From positions 62,001 through 126,000 of the forward strand of contig CAWCDM010000113.1 of assembly GCA_963794185.1 (NCBI GenBank): a stretch of 64,000 nt of DNA, read 5' to 3'. Both the position numbers and the translations under genes were made by a program. Origin of the DNA: JAMXLO01 sp963794185 (GTDB taxonomy: Bacteria; Pseudomonadota; Alphaproteobacteria; Acetobacterales; Acetobacteraceae). The notes beneath the pieces were generated by a model. The model saw only the letters and a program-made list of their open reading frames with translations, ran no database searches and was not told the DNA's origin. Shown here in pieces: positions 52,932 through 61,794 of the stretch. Each line of letters opens with the position of its first letter. Positions within the stretch are counted from its first letter, which is position 1.

Positions 52932-53354
52932 TCAGGCGGGCGAGAGCGACACCGTCCCGACGCCCCGGTGCACCATGCCGAGAAGCCGCGCCGCCGCCAT
53001 GGACAGATCGATCACCCGGCGTGCCGAATACAGCCGGTCGGTGATGGTGACGACGACCGACCGGCCGGTGTCCTGCAGCGTGACGTAGACCTTGGTGCCA
53101 AATGGCAGCCAGGGGTGCGCCGCCGTCAGTTCATTCGGATCGAAGCGAGTGCCGGCCGCCGTGCGCCTGCCCTGGTGGGCACGCCCGTAATAGGACGCCG
53201 TTCCCGTTTCGCTGACCCAGCCGTCGGGGGTCGTCACCTCGGCCCGCTGCGCATGGGCACCGGTATGCAGCAGGGCGAACATGGCGGCAGCGATCAGACC
53301 CAACTGGCCGCGTTGTCCCAGCCGCCTCCACGCGTCCTCCGCCCAATATTGCAT
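52932..53354 (-). CDS. RlpA-like double-psi beta-barrel protein
   Basis: 140 residues: N-terminal signal (LGLIAAAMFALLHTGAHAQ) then an RlpA core: SETGTASYYGRAHQGRRTAAGTRFDPNELTAAHPWLPFGTKVYVT, SVVVTITDRLYSARRVIDLSMAAARLLGM and GVGTVSLSP. RlpA proteins are septal lytic transglycosylases or cell-wall-binding proteins; this one lacks a SPOR domain and a lipobox. Start ATG 53354 is chosen because longer frames have unrelated sequence. Exported single gene with no obvious operon partner. Confidence 0.85.
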   Translation of the reverse strand: MQYWAEDAWRRLGQRGQLGLIAAAMFALLHTGAHAQRAEVTTPDGWVSETGTASYYGRAHQGRRTAAGTRFDPNELTAAHPWLPFGTKVYVTLQDTGRSVVVTITDRLYSARRVIDLSMAAARLLGMVHRGVGTVSLSPA

Positions 53355-53640
53355 GATGCGCAGCCGGAGTAGACCGGCGGCATCACCAGTCATGCCGGGT
53401 TTTTTGGACGGACTTCGACCAGGCACGCAATAATGCTCGGACAGTGCCGTCGAAACGATCGGCCTGCTCCGATGGACATTCACCAAATTGGTGAAATTGC
53501 GGCATTTCTTCTGGCCGCTGGCTTTGTTTTCCCGGTCCATGCCAGCATGATGCTGATCGAGGACCGGCTTGGCAACCCCTATCGGATCGACTGTGCCCTT
53601 CTGGACACGCACGCCGGCCGCGTATGAGCCTGCGCCGGCG

Positions 53641-54390
53641 ATGGCCGAAACCCTCCTCACTGCCGTGTTCGGCGTGTTTGCCGCCTCGCTGCTGCGCGGC
53701 TTCACCGGCTTCGGCTTCGGCATCGCCGCCGTGCCACTGCTTAGCCTGGCGCTGCCGCCGGCCAAGGTCGTGCCCTTCGTCGTCGTGCTGCAGGTTATCG
53801 TCGGCGTGGGTGGGTTGCGGCAGGCCTGGCCGCTCTGCGATTGGCGGGCGGTTGGCCGCCTGAGCCCGGGCCTCGTGCTGGGCATCCCGATCGGCCTGGC
53901 GGTGCTGACCGCATTCCGAGCCGATCCGGTCCGTCTGGCCATCGGCTGTGCGATTCTTGGATCCGTGCTGCTGCTTTGGCGTGGCCTTCGTCTGCCGCCC
54001 GCCCCGTCGCGCGTGCTTACGTTCGCGGTGGGTCTTGCCGCCGGTGTGATGAGCGGTCTCGCATCGATGGGCGGGCCACCGATCGTGGTCTATCTGCTGG
54101 CGCTGTCGCACGAGGCCGCGGTCGTGCGCGCATCCTCCATCGTGTATTTCATGCTCGCGGCGATGATGTCGCTGTTGATGATGTCGTTGCACGGACTGAT
54201 TGACCGCGAGATCCTGTTATGGTCGGTTGCTTCGGTACCTCTGCTGATGACGGGAACCTATCTGGGAAACTGGGGCTTCCGCCGTTCGCGTCCGCATCAC
54301 CACAGGCTCACCGCGATGGTGCTGCTGTCAGTCCTGGCGCTACTGTTGATCGCCCGCGGTCTTGGCGGCTTTTGGACGGGGGCGTCCTGA
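53641..54390 (+). CDS. TauE/SafE family sulfite/anion exporter
   Basis: 249-residue inner-membrane protein with eight predicted helices in two inverted halves. The first half opens LLRGFTGFGFGIAAVPLLSLALPP, a TauE/SafE signature; the second repeats it as GLAAGVMSGLASMGGPPIVVYLLAL. Family members move sulfite, sulfoacetate or other organic anions. No sulfonate genes are adjacent. ATG 53641 is preferred over the in-frame start at 53569. The stop is 2 bp from the converging arfB gene, so transcripts of the two probably overlap. Confidence 0.88.
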   Translation: MAETLLTAVFGVFAASLLRGFTGFGFGIAAVPLLSLALPPAKVVPFVVVLQVIVGVGGLRQAWPLCDWRAVGRLSPGLVLGIPIGLAVLTAFRADPVRLAIGCAILGSVLLLWRGLRLPPAPSRVLTFAVGLAAGVMSGLASMGGPPIVVYLLALSHEAAVVRASSIVYFMLAAMMSLLMMSLHGLIDREILLWSVASVPLLMTGTYLGNWGFRRSRPHHHRLTAMVLLSVLALLLIARGLGGFWTGAS

Positions 54391-54392
54391 GG

Positions 54393-54812
54393 TCACTCGT
54401 CAGTCTGCGGCGCGGTTCTGGTCTGCTTGATGCGCGCACGATGTGTCTTCATCTGCAGCCGGCGGCGCTTCGAAGACGCGGTCGGCCTGGTGGCGATCCG
54501 TGGCACCGGTGGCTCCGCGGCGCGCTCGATCAACGCTATCAGAGTTTCGAGCGCGGCCTGTCGATTGCGGTCCTGCGTGCGGTGGCGTTGCGCGGTGATA
54601 AGCAAGGTACCTTCCTGCGTGGACCGCCTGCCCGCCAGCCGGCGCAACCGCGCCTGCACGTCATTCGGCAGGCCGGAGCCGGCTGGATCGAACCGCAATT
54701 GCACAGCCGTCGAAACCTTGTTGACGTTCTGTCCACCGGGTCCCGACGAGCGCACAAAGCTTTCCGAGATCGCGTGCTCGTCGATCGCTATGGTCGGCGT
54801 GATCCGGATCAT
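54393..54812 (-). CDS. arfB: Alternative ribosome-rescue factor / peptidyl-tRNA hydrolase ArfB (YaeJ)
   Basis: 139 residues with the release-factor GGQ motif at 26-28 in SSGPGGQNVNKVST, then LRFDP, LRRLAGRRSTQEGTLLITAQRHRTQDRNRQAALETL, and a basic tail (SSKRRRLQMKTHRARIKQ) that enters the mRNA channel of stalled ribosomes. Hydrolyses peptidyl-tRNA on ribosomes lacking a stop codon. ATG 54812 is the family start (MIRITPTIAID); longer frames cross the MucR gene. It follows the MucR gene by 26 bp on the same strand. Confidence 0.92.
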   Translation of the reverse strand: MIRITPTIAIDEHAISESFVRSSGPGGQNVNKVSTAVQLRFDPAGSGLPNDVQARLRRLAGRRSTQEGTLLITAQRHRTQDRNRQAALETLIALIERAAEPPVPRIATRPTASSKRRRLQMKTHRARIKQTRTAPQTDE

Positions 54813-54838
54813 TCCACCGCCATCGCCACGCGGCCAAA

Positions 54839-55279
54839 TCAGCCCGCGCCGGCCTTCCTGCGGCCTGCCGCGCGCTTGACCGGCTTGGCGGACTTCCGCC
54901 CGAGCCCGATCTTCTTCGCCAGCGCGGAGCGCGTCTTGGCATAACTCGGCGCCACCATCGGATAGTCGCGCGGCAGTCCCCACCGGTCGCGATACTGTTG
55001 CGGCGTCAACTTGTGGTCGGTCATCAGATGCCGCTTCAGCATCGAGAAGCTCTTGCCGTCTTCCAGACAGAAGATGCGGTCTTGCCTGATCGACTGCTTC
55101 ACCGGCACTGCAGGGGTCGGCTTTTCGGTCTCGATTGGCTGCTTTCCAACATTCGTGAGAGCCTTGTACACTTCCTGTATCAGGCTCGGCAGCGCATCCG
55201 GCGCGACGGTATTGTGCCGGACATGTGCAGACACGATCTGTGCGGTCAGTCCAAGGACCTGGTCAGTCGATTCGCTCAT
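54839..55279 (-). CDS. MucR/Ros family transcriptional regulator
   Basis: 146-residue zinc-finger DNA-binding protein of the alphaproteobacterial Ros/MucR family, regulators of exopolysaccharide, motility and cell-cycle genes. The finger is IFCLEDGKSFSMLKRHLMTDHKLTPQQYRDRWGLPRDYPMVAPSYAKTRSALAKKIGLG: Cys71, Asp74 (in place of the second Cys), His84 and His89. N-terminal helix VLGLTAQIVSAHVRHNTV mediates oligomerisation in relatives. The C-terminal tail is Lys/Arg/Ala-rich. Start at ATG 55279 (MSESTDQ); an ATG 15 bp upstream is also in frame. It binds A+T-rich sites, so it may silence the A+T-richer island genes; this is inference. Confidence 0.9.
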   Translation of the reverse strand: MSESTDQVLGLTAQIVSAHVRHNTVAPDALPSLIQEVYKALTNVGKQPIETEKPTPAVPVKQSIRQDRIFCLEDGKSFSMLKRHLMTDHKLTPQQYRDRWGLPRDYPMVAPSYAKTRSALAKKIGLGRKSAKPVKRAAGRRKAGAG

Positions 55280-55480
55280 TTTATGCCCCTTCAACCCGGA
55301 GGCACCATAACGTTATTGCGGCGAATCCCCTAGAGCCGGTTTCATTGCGGATATAAACACATCACAACGCGTACACTTTCGCGCCGGGACGGATCAATGC
55401 GACGGACGGAACGGCGCGCGGGGATGGCCGCAATCGCGTTTCGATGGCAGGCTGACCGGGACCATGATTTGCAGGAGACA

Positions 55481-56398
55481 ATGATGCCCGACCCGATCAC
55501 CGGTTTGTGGGCTGCCGCGACCACACCGGTCGGCTCCGCGGGCGCGATCGACCACGCTGCATTGGCCCGCCACGCACAGCGACTGCTGCGCTGGGGCTGC
55601 GATGGCCTGGTACTGTTCGGCAGTTGTGGCGAAGGCCCGTCATTCTCCGGCGCCGAACGTCTCGCCGCCGCCGAGGCTGTGCTGCGCGCAGGGGTTGCGC
55701 CGGCGCGGCTGGCGCTCGGCACAGGTTGTCCGGCCATCACGGACACGGTGACATTGACCAAGGCAATGCTCGGCCTCGGCATCACGCGGACGCTCCTGCT
55801 GCCGCCCTATTATTTCGCCGGCGTGTCGCCCGAGGGCATCGAGGATGCCTTCGCCGCCGTGCTCGATGGCGTGGCCGATGCACGGCTGAGCGCCTGCCTT
55901 TACCACATCCCACAGGTCTGCGGCGTTCCGGTGCCCGCACAGGTGCTGGGCCGGTTGCGCGCGCGCTACGGCGCGACGGTGTCCGGCGTGAAGGACAGCA
56001 GCGGCGACTTCGCGGCGTTCCTGGCGTTCCGCGCCGCGGCCCCGGACGTTTCCGCACTCGTCGGCGCCGAGGTGCTGATCGCACGCGCTATGGCGGCCGG
56101 CGGGCAGGGGACGATCTGCGGCATGGCAAATCTGGTGCCTGCGCTGATCCGCCGGCTGCTCGACGGTGCCGATGTGCAGGCGGCGATTGAAAAGGCCTGT
56201 GCTCCTGTCGACAGCATTCCGATGATCAAGGCGGTGCTGGCGGCGATCACCGGCGAGGCGATCTGGCGCACTGTCCGCCCGCCGCTGCGCACGGCGGATG
56301 CGGCCGAAGGCGCGCGCATAGCGGCGATGCTGGAGTCGCTCGAACCGGCAGCCGCCCCATCGCCCGACCGTGCCCTCGCCGTGGAGGCAAGCGCATGA
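55481..56398 (+). CDS. DapA/NAL-family aldolase or lyase
   Basis: 305-residue class I aldolase of the dihydrodipicolinate synthase/N-acetylneuraminate lyase family. Schiff-base Lys171 in SGVKDSSGDF and Tyr141 in CLYHIPQ are present. The GTTGE motif of DapA is GSCGEG at 47-52, so the two Thr are Ser-Cys and a lysine-biosynthesis role is unlikely; a pyruvate lyase or hydratase-aldolase in catabolism fits better. ATG 55481 (or the adjacent ATG 55484) follows GCAGGAGACA. Its stop overlaps the start of the flavin monooxygenase (ATGA), so they form one operon. Confidence 0.88.
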   Translation: MMPDPITGLWAAATTPVGSAGAIDHAALARHAQRLLRWGCDGLVLFGSCGEGPSFSGAERLAAAEAVLRAGVAPARLALGTGCPAITDTVTLTKAMLGLGITRTLLLPPYYFAGVSPEGIEDAFAAVLDGVADARLSACLYHIPQVCGVPVPAQVLGRLRARYGATVSGVKDSSGDFAAFLAFRAAAPDVSALVGAEVLIARAMAAGGQGTICGMANLVPALIRRLLDGADVQAAIEKACAPVDSIPMIKAVLAAITGEAIWRTVRPPLRTADAAEGARIAAMLESLEPAAAPSPDRALAVEASA

Positions 56399-57525
56399 AC
56401 GACGCCGACATGATCCAGCGCGCCCGCGACCTGGCACCGCTGCTGGAAGAGGCCGGCGACGAGATCGAACAGCGCCGCGAACTGCCCGAGCGGATCGTCG
56501 CCGCGCTGATCGAAGGAAAATTCTTCCGCATGCTGCAGCCGCGCTTCCTCGGTGGCGCCGAACTGCGGCCCGTGATCTTCACGCAGGTGACCGAGGCGCT
56601 GGCCCGCACCAACGCGTCCGTCGCCTGGTGCGTCGGTCAGAACAACGGCTGCTCGATGTCGGCTGCCTATCTGGAACCCGAGGTCGCGCGCGAGATCTTC
56701 GGCCCGCCGACGGGCATTCTGGCCTGGGGACCACCGGGCGCGCCGTTCGAGGCGCAGCCCGTCGAAGGCGGCTATCGCATCAGCGGCCGGTGGCGCTTCG
56801 CCAGCGGATGCCACCATGCGCGATGGCTCGGCGCGCACATGCCGATTGCCGGCAGCGGCAAAGTCCGAACAATGCTGTTCCCGAAATCCAGCGTGCAGAT
56901 GAACGACATCTGGCACACGATCGGACTGCGCGGCACCGCCAGCAACGAATACGTGGTGAAGGACCTGTTCGTGCCGCAGCGCTACACGATGGCGCGCGAC
57001 ACGCCGGCCGAGCGGCGCGAGCAGGGGCTGCTGTATCGTTTCACCAGCAACCAGTTGTATTCCTGCGGCTTCGCCGGCGTGGGCCTTGGGATTGCGCGCG
57101 GCACGATCGACGATTTCCTCAATCTGCCGGCGAACAAGGTGTCGCGCGGCGCGTCGCGGCCGATGCGCGAGAACAACGTGGTGCAGTCCCAGCTTGCGCA
57201 ATGCGAGGCACGCTGGCGCTCGGCGCGCGCCTTCCTGCACACCACCTGGGAGCAGGCGTGGAGCCACGTCGAGGCCACCGGCGCGCAGACCGGCGACGAC
57301 CGGCCGATGATCCGACTGGCATCGACCTGGGCGATCCAGCAGTCGCGCGAGATCGTCAACACGCTGTATCATGCCGCCGGATCGATGGCGGTGTTCGAGG
57401 ACCAGCCGTTCGAGCAGCGTCTGCGCGATATCCACACGGTTGCGCAGCAATCGCAGGGGCGGCAGCTTCACTACGAGTCGGTCGGCCAGATCCTGTTCGG
57501 TATGGAGCCGGAAAATTATTTCTGA
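56395..57525 (+). CDS. Flavin-dependent monooxygenase of the acyl-CoA dehydrogenase fold
   Basis: 376 residues. Related to HpaB/HsaA-type and Acyl-CoA_dh_2 proteins that hydroxylate with reduced flavin: FFRMLQPRFLGGAELRPVIFTQVTEALARTNASVAWCVGQNNG, EGGYRISGRWRFASGCHHARWLG, IGLRGTASNEYVVKDLFVP and IVNTLYHAAGSMAVFEDQPFEQRLRDIHTVAQQSQ. The SGxxxFASGC and the late His-containing IHTVAQQ segments are typical of two-component monooxygenases. No flavin reductase is seen nearby. Translationally coupled to the aldolase and followed 12 bp later by a VOC protein. Substrate unknown. Confidence 0.87.
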   Translation: MNDADMIQRARDLAPLLEEAGDEIEQRRELPERIVAALIEGKFFRMLQPRFLGGAELRPVIFTQVTEALARTNASVAWCVGQNNGCSMSAAYLEPEVAREIFGPPTGILAWGPPGAPFEAQPVEGGYRISGRWRFASGCHHARWLGAHMPIAGSGKVRTMLFPKSSVQMNDIWHTIGLRGTASNEYVVKDLFVPQRYTMARDTPAERREQGLLYRFTSNQLYSCGFAGVGLGIARGTIDDFLNLPANKVSRGASRPMRENNVVQSQLAQCEARWRSARAFLHTTWEQAWSHVEATGAQTGDDRPMIRLASTWAIQQSREIVNTLYHAAGSMAVFEDQPFEQRLRDIHTVAQQSQGRQLHYESVGQILFGMEPENYF

Positions 57526-57537
57526 TGGAGGAACAAC

Positions 57538-57948
57538 ATGCCCGCGATGTCGCTTAATCACTACACGATCCTGGCGCGCGATCTGGAGGCGACGAAGGAC
57601 TTCTACACCGATGTCGTCGGCCTGTCGGTCGGTGACCGTCCGCCGCTCGCGTTCCCCGGCTACTGGCTGTATTGCGGCGGTGTGCCGACGGTGCACCTGA
57701 TCGGCCGCCGTGCCGAGGACCCGGTGATTGCCGATGCGCCGGGCGATGCGGCGAAGACCGGCCGGCTGGACCACATCGCGTTCGCCTGCGAGGGGCTGCA
57801 GGATATGAAGGCGAATCTTGAAGGCCACGGCATCAGGTTCGACGAACGCGTGTTGCCACGGCTGAACATGACGCAGCTGTTCTATTATGATCCGGATGGC
57901 ATCGCGGTGGAGTGCAACTTCGCGGCGCACGAGACCCCGGCGCAGTAG
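57538..57948 (+). CDS. VOC superfamily (glyoxalase/extradiol dioxygenase) protein
   Basis: 136 residues with two beta-alpha-beta-beta-beta units. SLNHYTILARDLEATKDFYTDVVGLSVGDRPPL carries the first metal His (His7); HLIGRR, RLDHIAFACEGLQDMKANLEGHGIRF carries another His; LFYYDPDGIAVECNF has the closing Glu. Could be a lactoylglutathione lyase-like, ring-cleaving or epimerase enzyme. A GATGGAGGAACAAC site precedes ATG 57538. Last gene of a three-gene operon and converges with the TauD gene across a GC-rich palindrome array. Confidence 0.88.
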   Translation: MPAMSLNHYTILARDLEATKDFYTDVVGLSVGDRPPLAFPGYWLYCGGVPTVHLIGRRAEDPVIADAPGDAAKTGRLDHIAFACEGLQDMKANLEGHGIRFDERVLPRLNMTQLFYYDPDGIAVECNFAAHETPAQ

Positions 57949-57951
57949 ACG

Positions 57952-58080
57952 CGACACCCTCTCCCCGACCCTCCCCCGCTTTGCGGGGGAGGGGGTATTG
58001 CAACCCTCCCCCGCGAAGCGGGGGGAGCGAATATCTTGCCCCTCTCCCGCGAAGCGGGGGAGGGTAGGGGAGGGGGTCCG
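57952..58080. repeat. Array of three CTCCCCCGC palindromes
   Basis: Three GC-rich inverted repeats in 130 bp, each of the form CCCTCCCCCGC-loop-GCGGGGGAGGG (loops TTT or GAA): about 57972-57998, 58007-58031 and 58041-58066. They separate the converging VOC and TauD genes and could fold in RNA from either strand, so a bidirectional terminator or mRNA 3' barrier is plausible. The same palindrome class appears in-frame inside hpnI at 3.4 kb. Confidence 0.8.
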
Positions 58081-58084
58081 CGTG

Positions 58085-58939
58085 CTACTCTGCTGCCATT
58101 CGTCCTTCCGCCGCGCGCTCCTTGATGGACACGCGCCAGTGAATGCGCTCCTCGTGCGGCGGATAGTCACCGGCCGCTCGGTGATATGAGCAGCGGTTGT
58201 CCCAGATCACGATGTCGCCGACACGCCATTTGTGGCGGTACTCGCCGTCCGGCTGGATCATGGCGCCGGTCAGTTCGTCGATGACAGCGTTGCTCTCCTG
58301 CACGTCGAGGCCCTCGATGCGAAGGATCTTGCCGGGATCGAAGTAAAGCGACCTGCGCCCGGTTTCCGGATGCGTGCGAATGATCGGATGGAACACCGGC
58401 TTCCAGTCGCGATCCTCCTCGTTCAGCAATTCCTGCTTCTTCCTGCGTCCGCCATAGGTGAAAGCGCCCATCCGCCCGTCGAGGCGCTGCTTCAAACGTT
58501 CCGGCAACGCCGCATACGCCGCGTAGCCATTGGCGAACAGCGTGTCGCCGCCGGTGCCGGGGATCGCCAGCGCGTAGAGCTGCGTCGCCTTGAACGGCTC
58601 GGCATCATACGCCCCATCGGTATGCCAGCCCTCGGCGCCGCGCCGGTAGATCGCCTGATTGAGCTTGCCGTCGGCGTCGAACTTGTTGATGCCGAGCAGC
58701 GTGATCTCGGGAACCTCGGGATGCCGCGTGCTCTTGGACGGGTGCGGCACCACCAGCCCGAAACGGCGGCTGTAGTGAAGAAACTGATCGAGCGTCAGTT
58801 CCTGGTCGCGGACCACCATGACGTTGTGGTCGAGCCACGCCTGATAGATCGGCGCGAAGCCCGCATCGTCCAGCGCCTTCACGTCGACGCCGGTCACCTC
58901 GACGCCGATCTGCGGTCCCATGCGACGAATTTGCAGCAT
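58085..58939 (-). CDS. TauD/TfdA family 2-oxoglutarate/Fe(II) dioxygenase
   Basis: 284 residues. Iron ligands His106 and Asp108 in GWHTDGAYD, third ligand His253 in WDNRCSYHRA, and a 2-oxoglutarate-binding Arg in ERIHWRV. The N-terminal IGVEVTGVDVKALDDAGFAPIYQAWLDHNVMVVRDQELT is typical of TauD. Family members hydroxylate taurine, 2,4-D, alkyl sulfates and carnitine-like compounds. ATG 58939 follows AGGAGGAAGTATCG. It is divergent from a second, unrelated 2-oxoglutarate oxygenase with 111 bp between the starts. Substrate unknown. Confidence 0.92.
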   Translation of the reverse strand: MLQIRRMGPQIGVEVTGVDVKALDDAGFAPIYQAWLDHNVMVVRDQELTLDQFLHYSRRFGLVVPHPSKSTRHPEVPEITLLGINKFDADGKLNQAIYRRGAEGWHTDGAYDAEPFKATQLYALAIPGTGGDTLFANGYAAYAALPERLKQRLDGRMGAFTYGGRRKKQELLNEEDRDWKPVFHPIIRTHPETGRRSLYFDPGKILRIEGLDVQESNAVIDELTGAMIQPDGEYRHKWRVGDIVIWDNRCSYHRAAGDYPPHEERIHWRVSIKERAAEGRMAAE

Positions 58940-59050
58940 CGATACTTCCTCCTGCCGCGAACACGGTAGTGACGGGGCCAAACACGGTCAAATTGGCAGC
59001 GTCGCACGCCCGGTCCTATACTGCCGGGAAGTCGGCATCGGGAGCAGATC
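58940..59050. promoter_or_regulatory. Divergent promoter region between two dioxygenase genes
   Basis: 111 bp between the TauD-type and isopenicillin-N-synthase-type dioxygenase genes. Promoters for both directions should lie here. I see no convincing operator palindrome, and no regulator gene accompanies the cluster within the window. Confidence 0.35.
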
Positions 59051-60100
59051 GTGCATCTCTTCAAGCAGCATGCGGTCACGGACATTGCGGAAGCCACGGC
59101 GGCGATCCCGGTGATCGACTATGGTCCGTATTTCGCCGGCGAGCCGGGCGCGCTGGAACGCCTGACGGACGATGTGCGGTATGCCTGCGAGAACATCGGG
59201 TTCTTCTACGCTCTGAACCATGGCGTGCCGCAAGAGGTCATCGACCGCGGTTTCGCCGCGTCGCGGCGGTTCCATGCGCTGCCGCTGGAGGAGAAACTGA
59301 AGCTGCGGCTGAACGAAAACAATATCGGCTACATGCCGATGAACGCCTCGGTGCAGGGTGCGTCGCAGGTGCATAAGGCGACCAAGCCCAACCAGAACGA
59401 GAGCTTCTTCATCAGCCACGATCGCGGGCCGGAACACCCCGACGTTGTGGCGGGGCTACCCCTGCGGGGGCGCAACCAGTGGCCGGAAAGCTTGCCGGAT
59501 CTGCACGCGGACATGATGGAATATTTCCGCGCACTCGGTGCGATGTGCGACCGCATGTTGCCGCCGTTCGCGGTGGCACTCGGCATGCCCGCGGGTTGCT
59601 TCGCGCCATATTTCGCAAACGAGTGCCACGCCAACCTGCGCTTCCTGCACTACCCGCCGCAGCAGGACATGAGCGAGAACACCTTCGGCACCGCGCCGCA
59701 CACCGACAACAGCTTCATGACCGCGCTCGCGCGCACCGACGTGCCGGGACTGGCGATCCGTCTGCCGACCGGGGAATGGTTCCCGCCGCCGGTGATTCCC
59801 GGCACGTTCCTGATCAACCTGGGCAACATCATGCGGCGCTGGTCGAACGACCGGTTCCTGTCGACGCCGCATGGCGTAATCAACAAATCCGGCACCGACC
59901 GCTATTCGATCGCGTATTTCCATAGCCCGAACCCGGCCTCGGTGATCGAATGCCTCCTAAGCTGCGTGTCCGCCGACAATCCGCCGCGCTACCCGCCGGC
60001 ACTCTATCGCGACCTGGTGCTGGCGTTCTATCGGGCGAACTACTTCCACCAGAAGGGCCACAAATCCGAGGCCGCCGTGCTTGCCGGTGCGGCCGACTGA
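59051..60100 (+). CDS. Isopenicillin N synthase-like 2-oxoglutarate/Fe(II) oxygenase
   Basis: 349 residues. N-terminal DIOX_N domain (IPVIDYGPYFAGEPG, NIGFFYALNHGVPQEVIDRGF) and the jelly-roll core with His217, Asp219 in APHTDNSFMT, His274 in STPHGVINKSG and Arg284-x-Ser286 for 2-oxoglutarate. Plant-like dioxygenases of this group in bacteria hydroxylate or desaturate small molecules, including ethylene-forming enzyme relatives. GTG 59051 follows GGAGCAGATC. The ThDP gene starts 19 bp downstream, so they are co-transcribed. Confidence 0.9.
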   Translation: MHLFKQHAVTDIAEATAAIPVIDYGPYFAGEPGALERLTDDVRYACENIGFFYALNHGVPQEVIDRGFAASRRFHALPLEEKLKLRLNENNIGYMPMNASVQGASQVHKATKPNQNESFFISHDRGPEHPDVVAGLPLRGRNQWPESLPDLHADMMEYFRALGAMCDRMLPPFAVALGMPAGCFAPYFANECHANLRFLHYPPQQDMSENTFGTAPHTDNSFMTALARTDVPGLAIRLPTGEWFPPPVIPGTFLINLGNIMRRWSNDRFLSTPHGVINKSGTDRYSIAYFHSPNPASVIECLLSCVSADNPPRYPPALYRDLVLAFYRANYFHQKGHKSEAAVLAGAAD

Positions 60101-60119
60101 TCGAGGGGAAAACGACACG

Positions 60120-61791
60120 ATGAAAGCCTACGAAGCGATTGCGCAGTCCCTGATTGCCGAGGGCGTGACGGACTTCTTCGGCCTGATGGGCGACGGCAAC
60201 ATGTGGCTGTGGGGGGCGCTGTGCCGCAATCCCTCGGTGAAACCTTACAATGCGCGTCACGAGTCGATGGCCGTGTCGATGGCCGACGGATACACCCGCG
60301 CCACCGGCAAGATCGGCGTCGCGATGGTCACCTGCGGGCCTGGCCTGACACAATGCGGCACCTCGCTCATCGCGGCCTATCGCGGCAAGACGCCACTCGT
60401 GCTGATCGCCGGCGAAATCGAGGCCGGAGCCAAGAACAGCACCCAGACGATGGACCAACGGCGCTTCACCGAAGCGAGCAGCGCGCGCTTTTTCACGCTC
60501 ACCACCCTCGACAACATGGCCGAGGAAATTGCCGAGGCGTTCTACGCCGCGCGCACGGGTCGCGGACCTGTCGTGCTGAACCTGCCGATGGGCCTGCAGG
60601 AAGAAACCTTCGACTGGGACTACGAATATCGCCCATCGACCCAATTCCTGCCGCCTCGCGTGGAAACGCCAAGTCCCGACCTGCTGGCGCCAGTCATCGA
60701 GAAGCTGATCGCCGCGGAACGCCCGGTCATCATCGCCGGCCGTGGCGCGCGTGCGGCCAACGCGAAGGACGAGATCGTCAAACTGGCCAACCGCGTCGGC
60801 GCGCTGCTTGCAACCTCGCTGCAGGGCAAAGGGTATTTTGCGGGTCATAAGTGGGACGTCGGCATCGCCGGCGCGTTCGCATCGGCTCCGTCGGAGCAAT
60901 TGCTGGCCGACGCGGACTTCGTGCTGGGTGTTGGCGCGGAGCTCGGCTATTACACCACCGAAGGCGGACTGCTGTTTCCCTCGGCCGAGGTTGCACGCAT
61001 AGACATCAAGCCGATGCCCGAGGAGATCGGCGTCATCCCGGGCCTGTATGTACAGGGTGATGGACGCAAGGCGGTGGCCGCGATCAATGAGGCACTGGAA
61101 GCGCGTCAGGTTCGCAAGGAAGGTTTCCGAACCGCGGCGACCATGGAGGTGCTCGACGCGCCGCCGCACCGGTTCGATACGCCGAAGGATGGCCTCGATC
61201 CTCGCACCCTCGCCTGGAACCTGGGAGCCGCGCTGCCGAAAGGGGCGCTGCTGACCTGCGGCGCCGGTCATTTCTTCTCCTGGGTCGCGATGTATTCGCC
61301 GCTGCCGGAAGGCGTGGAAATCCAGGTACTGGTACGGCTTCGGCGCGGTGGGCCAGGGGATCGGCGTGGCGATCGGCACTGGCGCCGGCAATCCTGGCCG
61401 CCAGCACATCGCAGTCGAGGGCGATGGCAGCCTGATGTTCAACCTCCAGGAGCTGGAAACGATCGTCCGCCACAAGATGCAAATGGTGCTGGTGGTGTGG
61501 AACGATGCCGGTTACGGCGCAGAGGTGCACAAGCTTGTGGCGAAAGGCTTCGATGAAAAGCTGGCGCAGTGGGAGTCGCCGGATTTCGTGGCTTTGGCCA
61601 AGGCATTTGGAGGCGACGGCGTGTTGCTGAAGGACGCTTCTGAACTTGGTGGCGCGATCGCCGCCGGGCTGCGGAAGGGCGGCCTCTATTTAATCGATGC
61701 GCGCGTCTCGCCGACCACGCCGACCGATCCGTACGCGAAGGTGCATTTCGGCATCGAGAGCCACGCCCCGCTGCTGCGCCCCGTGGCGTAG
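60120..61791 (+). pseudogene. ThDP-dependent decarboxylase/acetolactate-synthase-like enzyme, one-base frameshift
   Basis: About 557 codons in all. N-terminal Pyr domain with catalytic Glu48 in NARHESMAVSMADGYTR; central domain PVIIAGRGARAANAKDEIV; C-terminal PP domain with the ThDP motif AVEGDGSLMFNLQELETIV and WNDAGYGAE. One extra G at 61325-61326, after PEGVEIQ, breaks the frame; deleting it restores YWYGFGAVGQGIGVAIG. All catalytic elements on both sides are conserved, so this looks like a sequencing error or a very recent mutation. Benzoylformate-, oxalyl- or sulfo-type substrates are possible. Co-oriented with the dioxygenase and CoxG genes. Confidence 0.82.
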
Positions 61792-61794
61792 CGG

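Noticed and set aside
55481..56398. Annotation as lysine-biosynthetic dapA
   Set aside because: The Thr-Thr motif is replaced by Ser-Cys and the gene is coupled to a flavin monooxygenase, so a catabolic lyase is more likely.
55966..58170. 734-codon open frame on the minus strand
   Set aside because: Runs opposite the aldolase, monooxygenase and VOC genes and through the palindrome array; composition is that of a shadow frame.
59880..61475. 531-codon open frame on the minus strand
   Set aside because: Antisense to the dioxygenase and ThDP genes, which have complete catalytic motifs on the plus strand.
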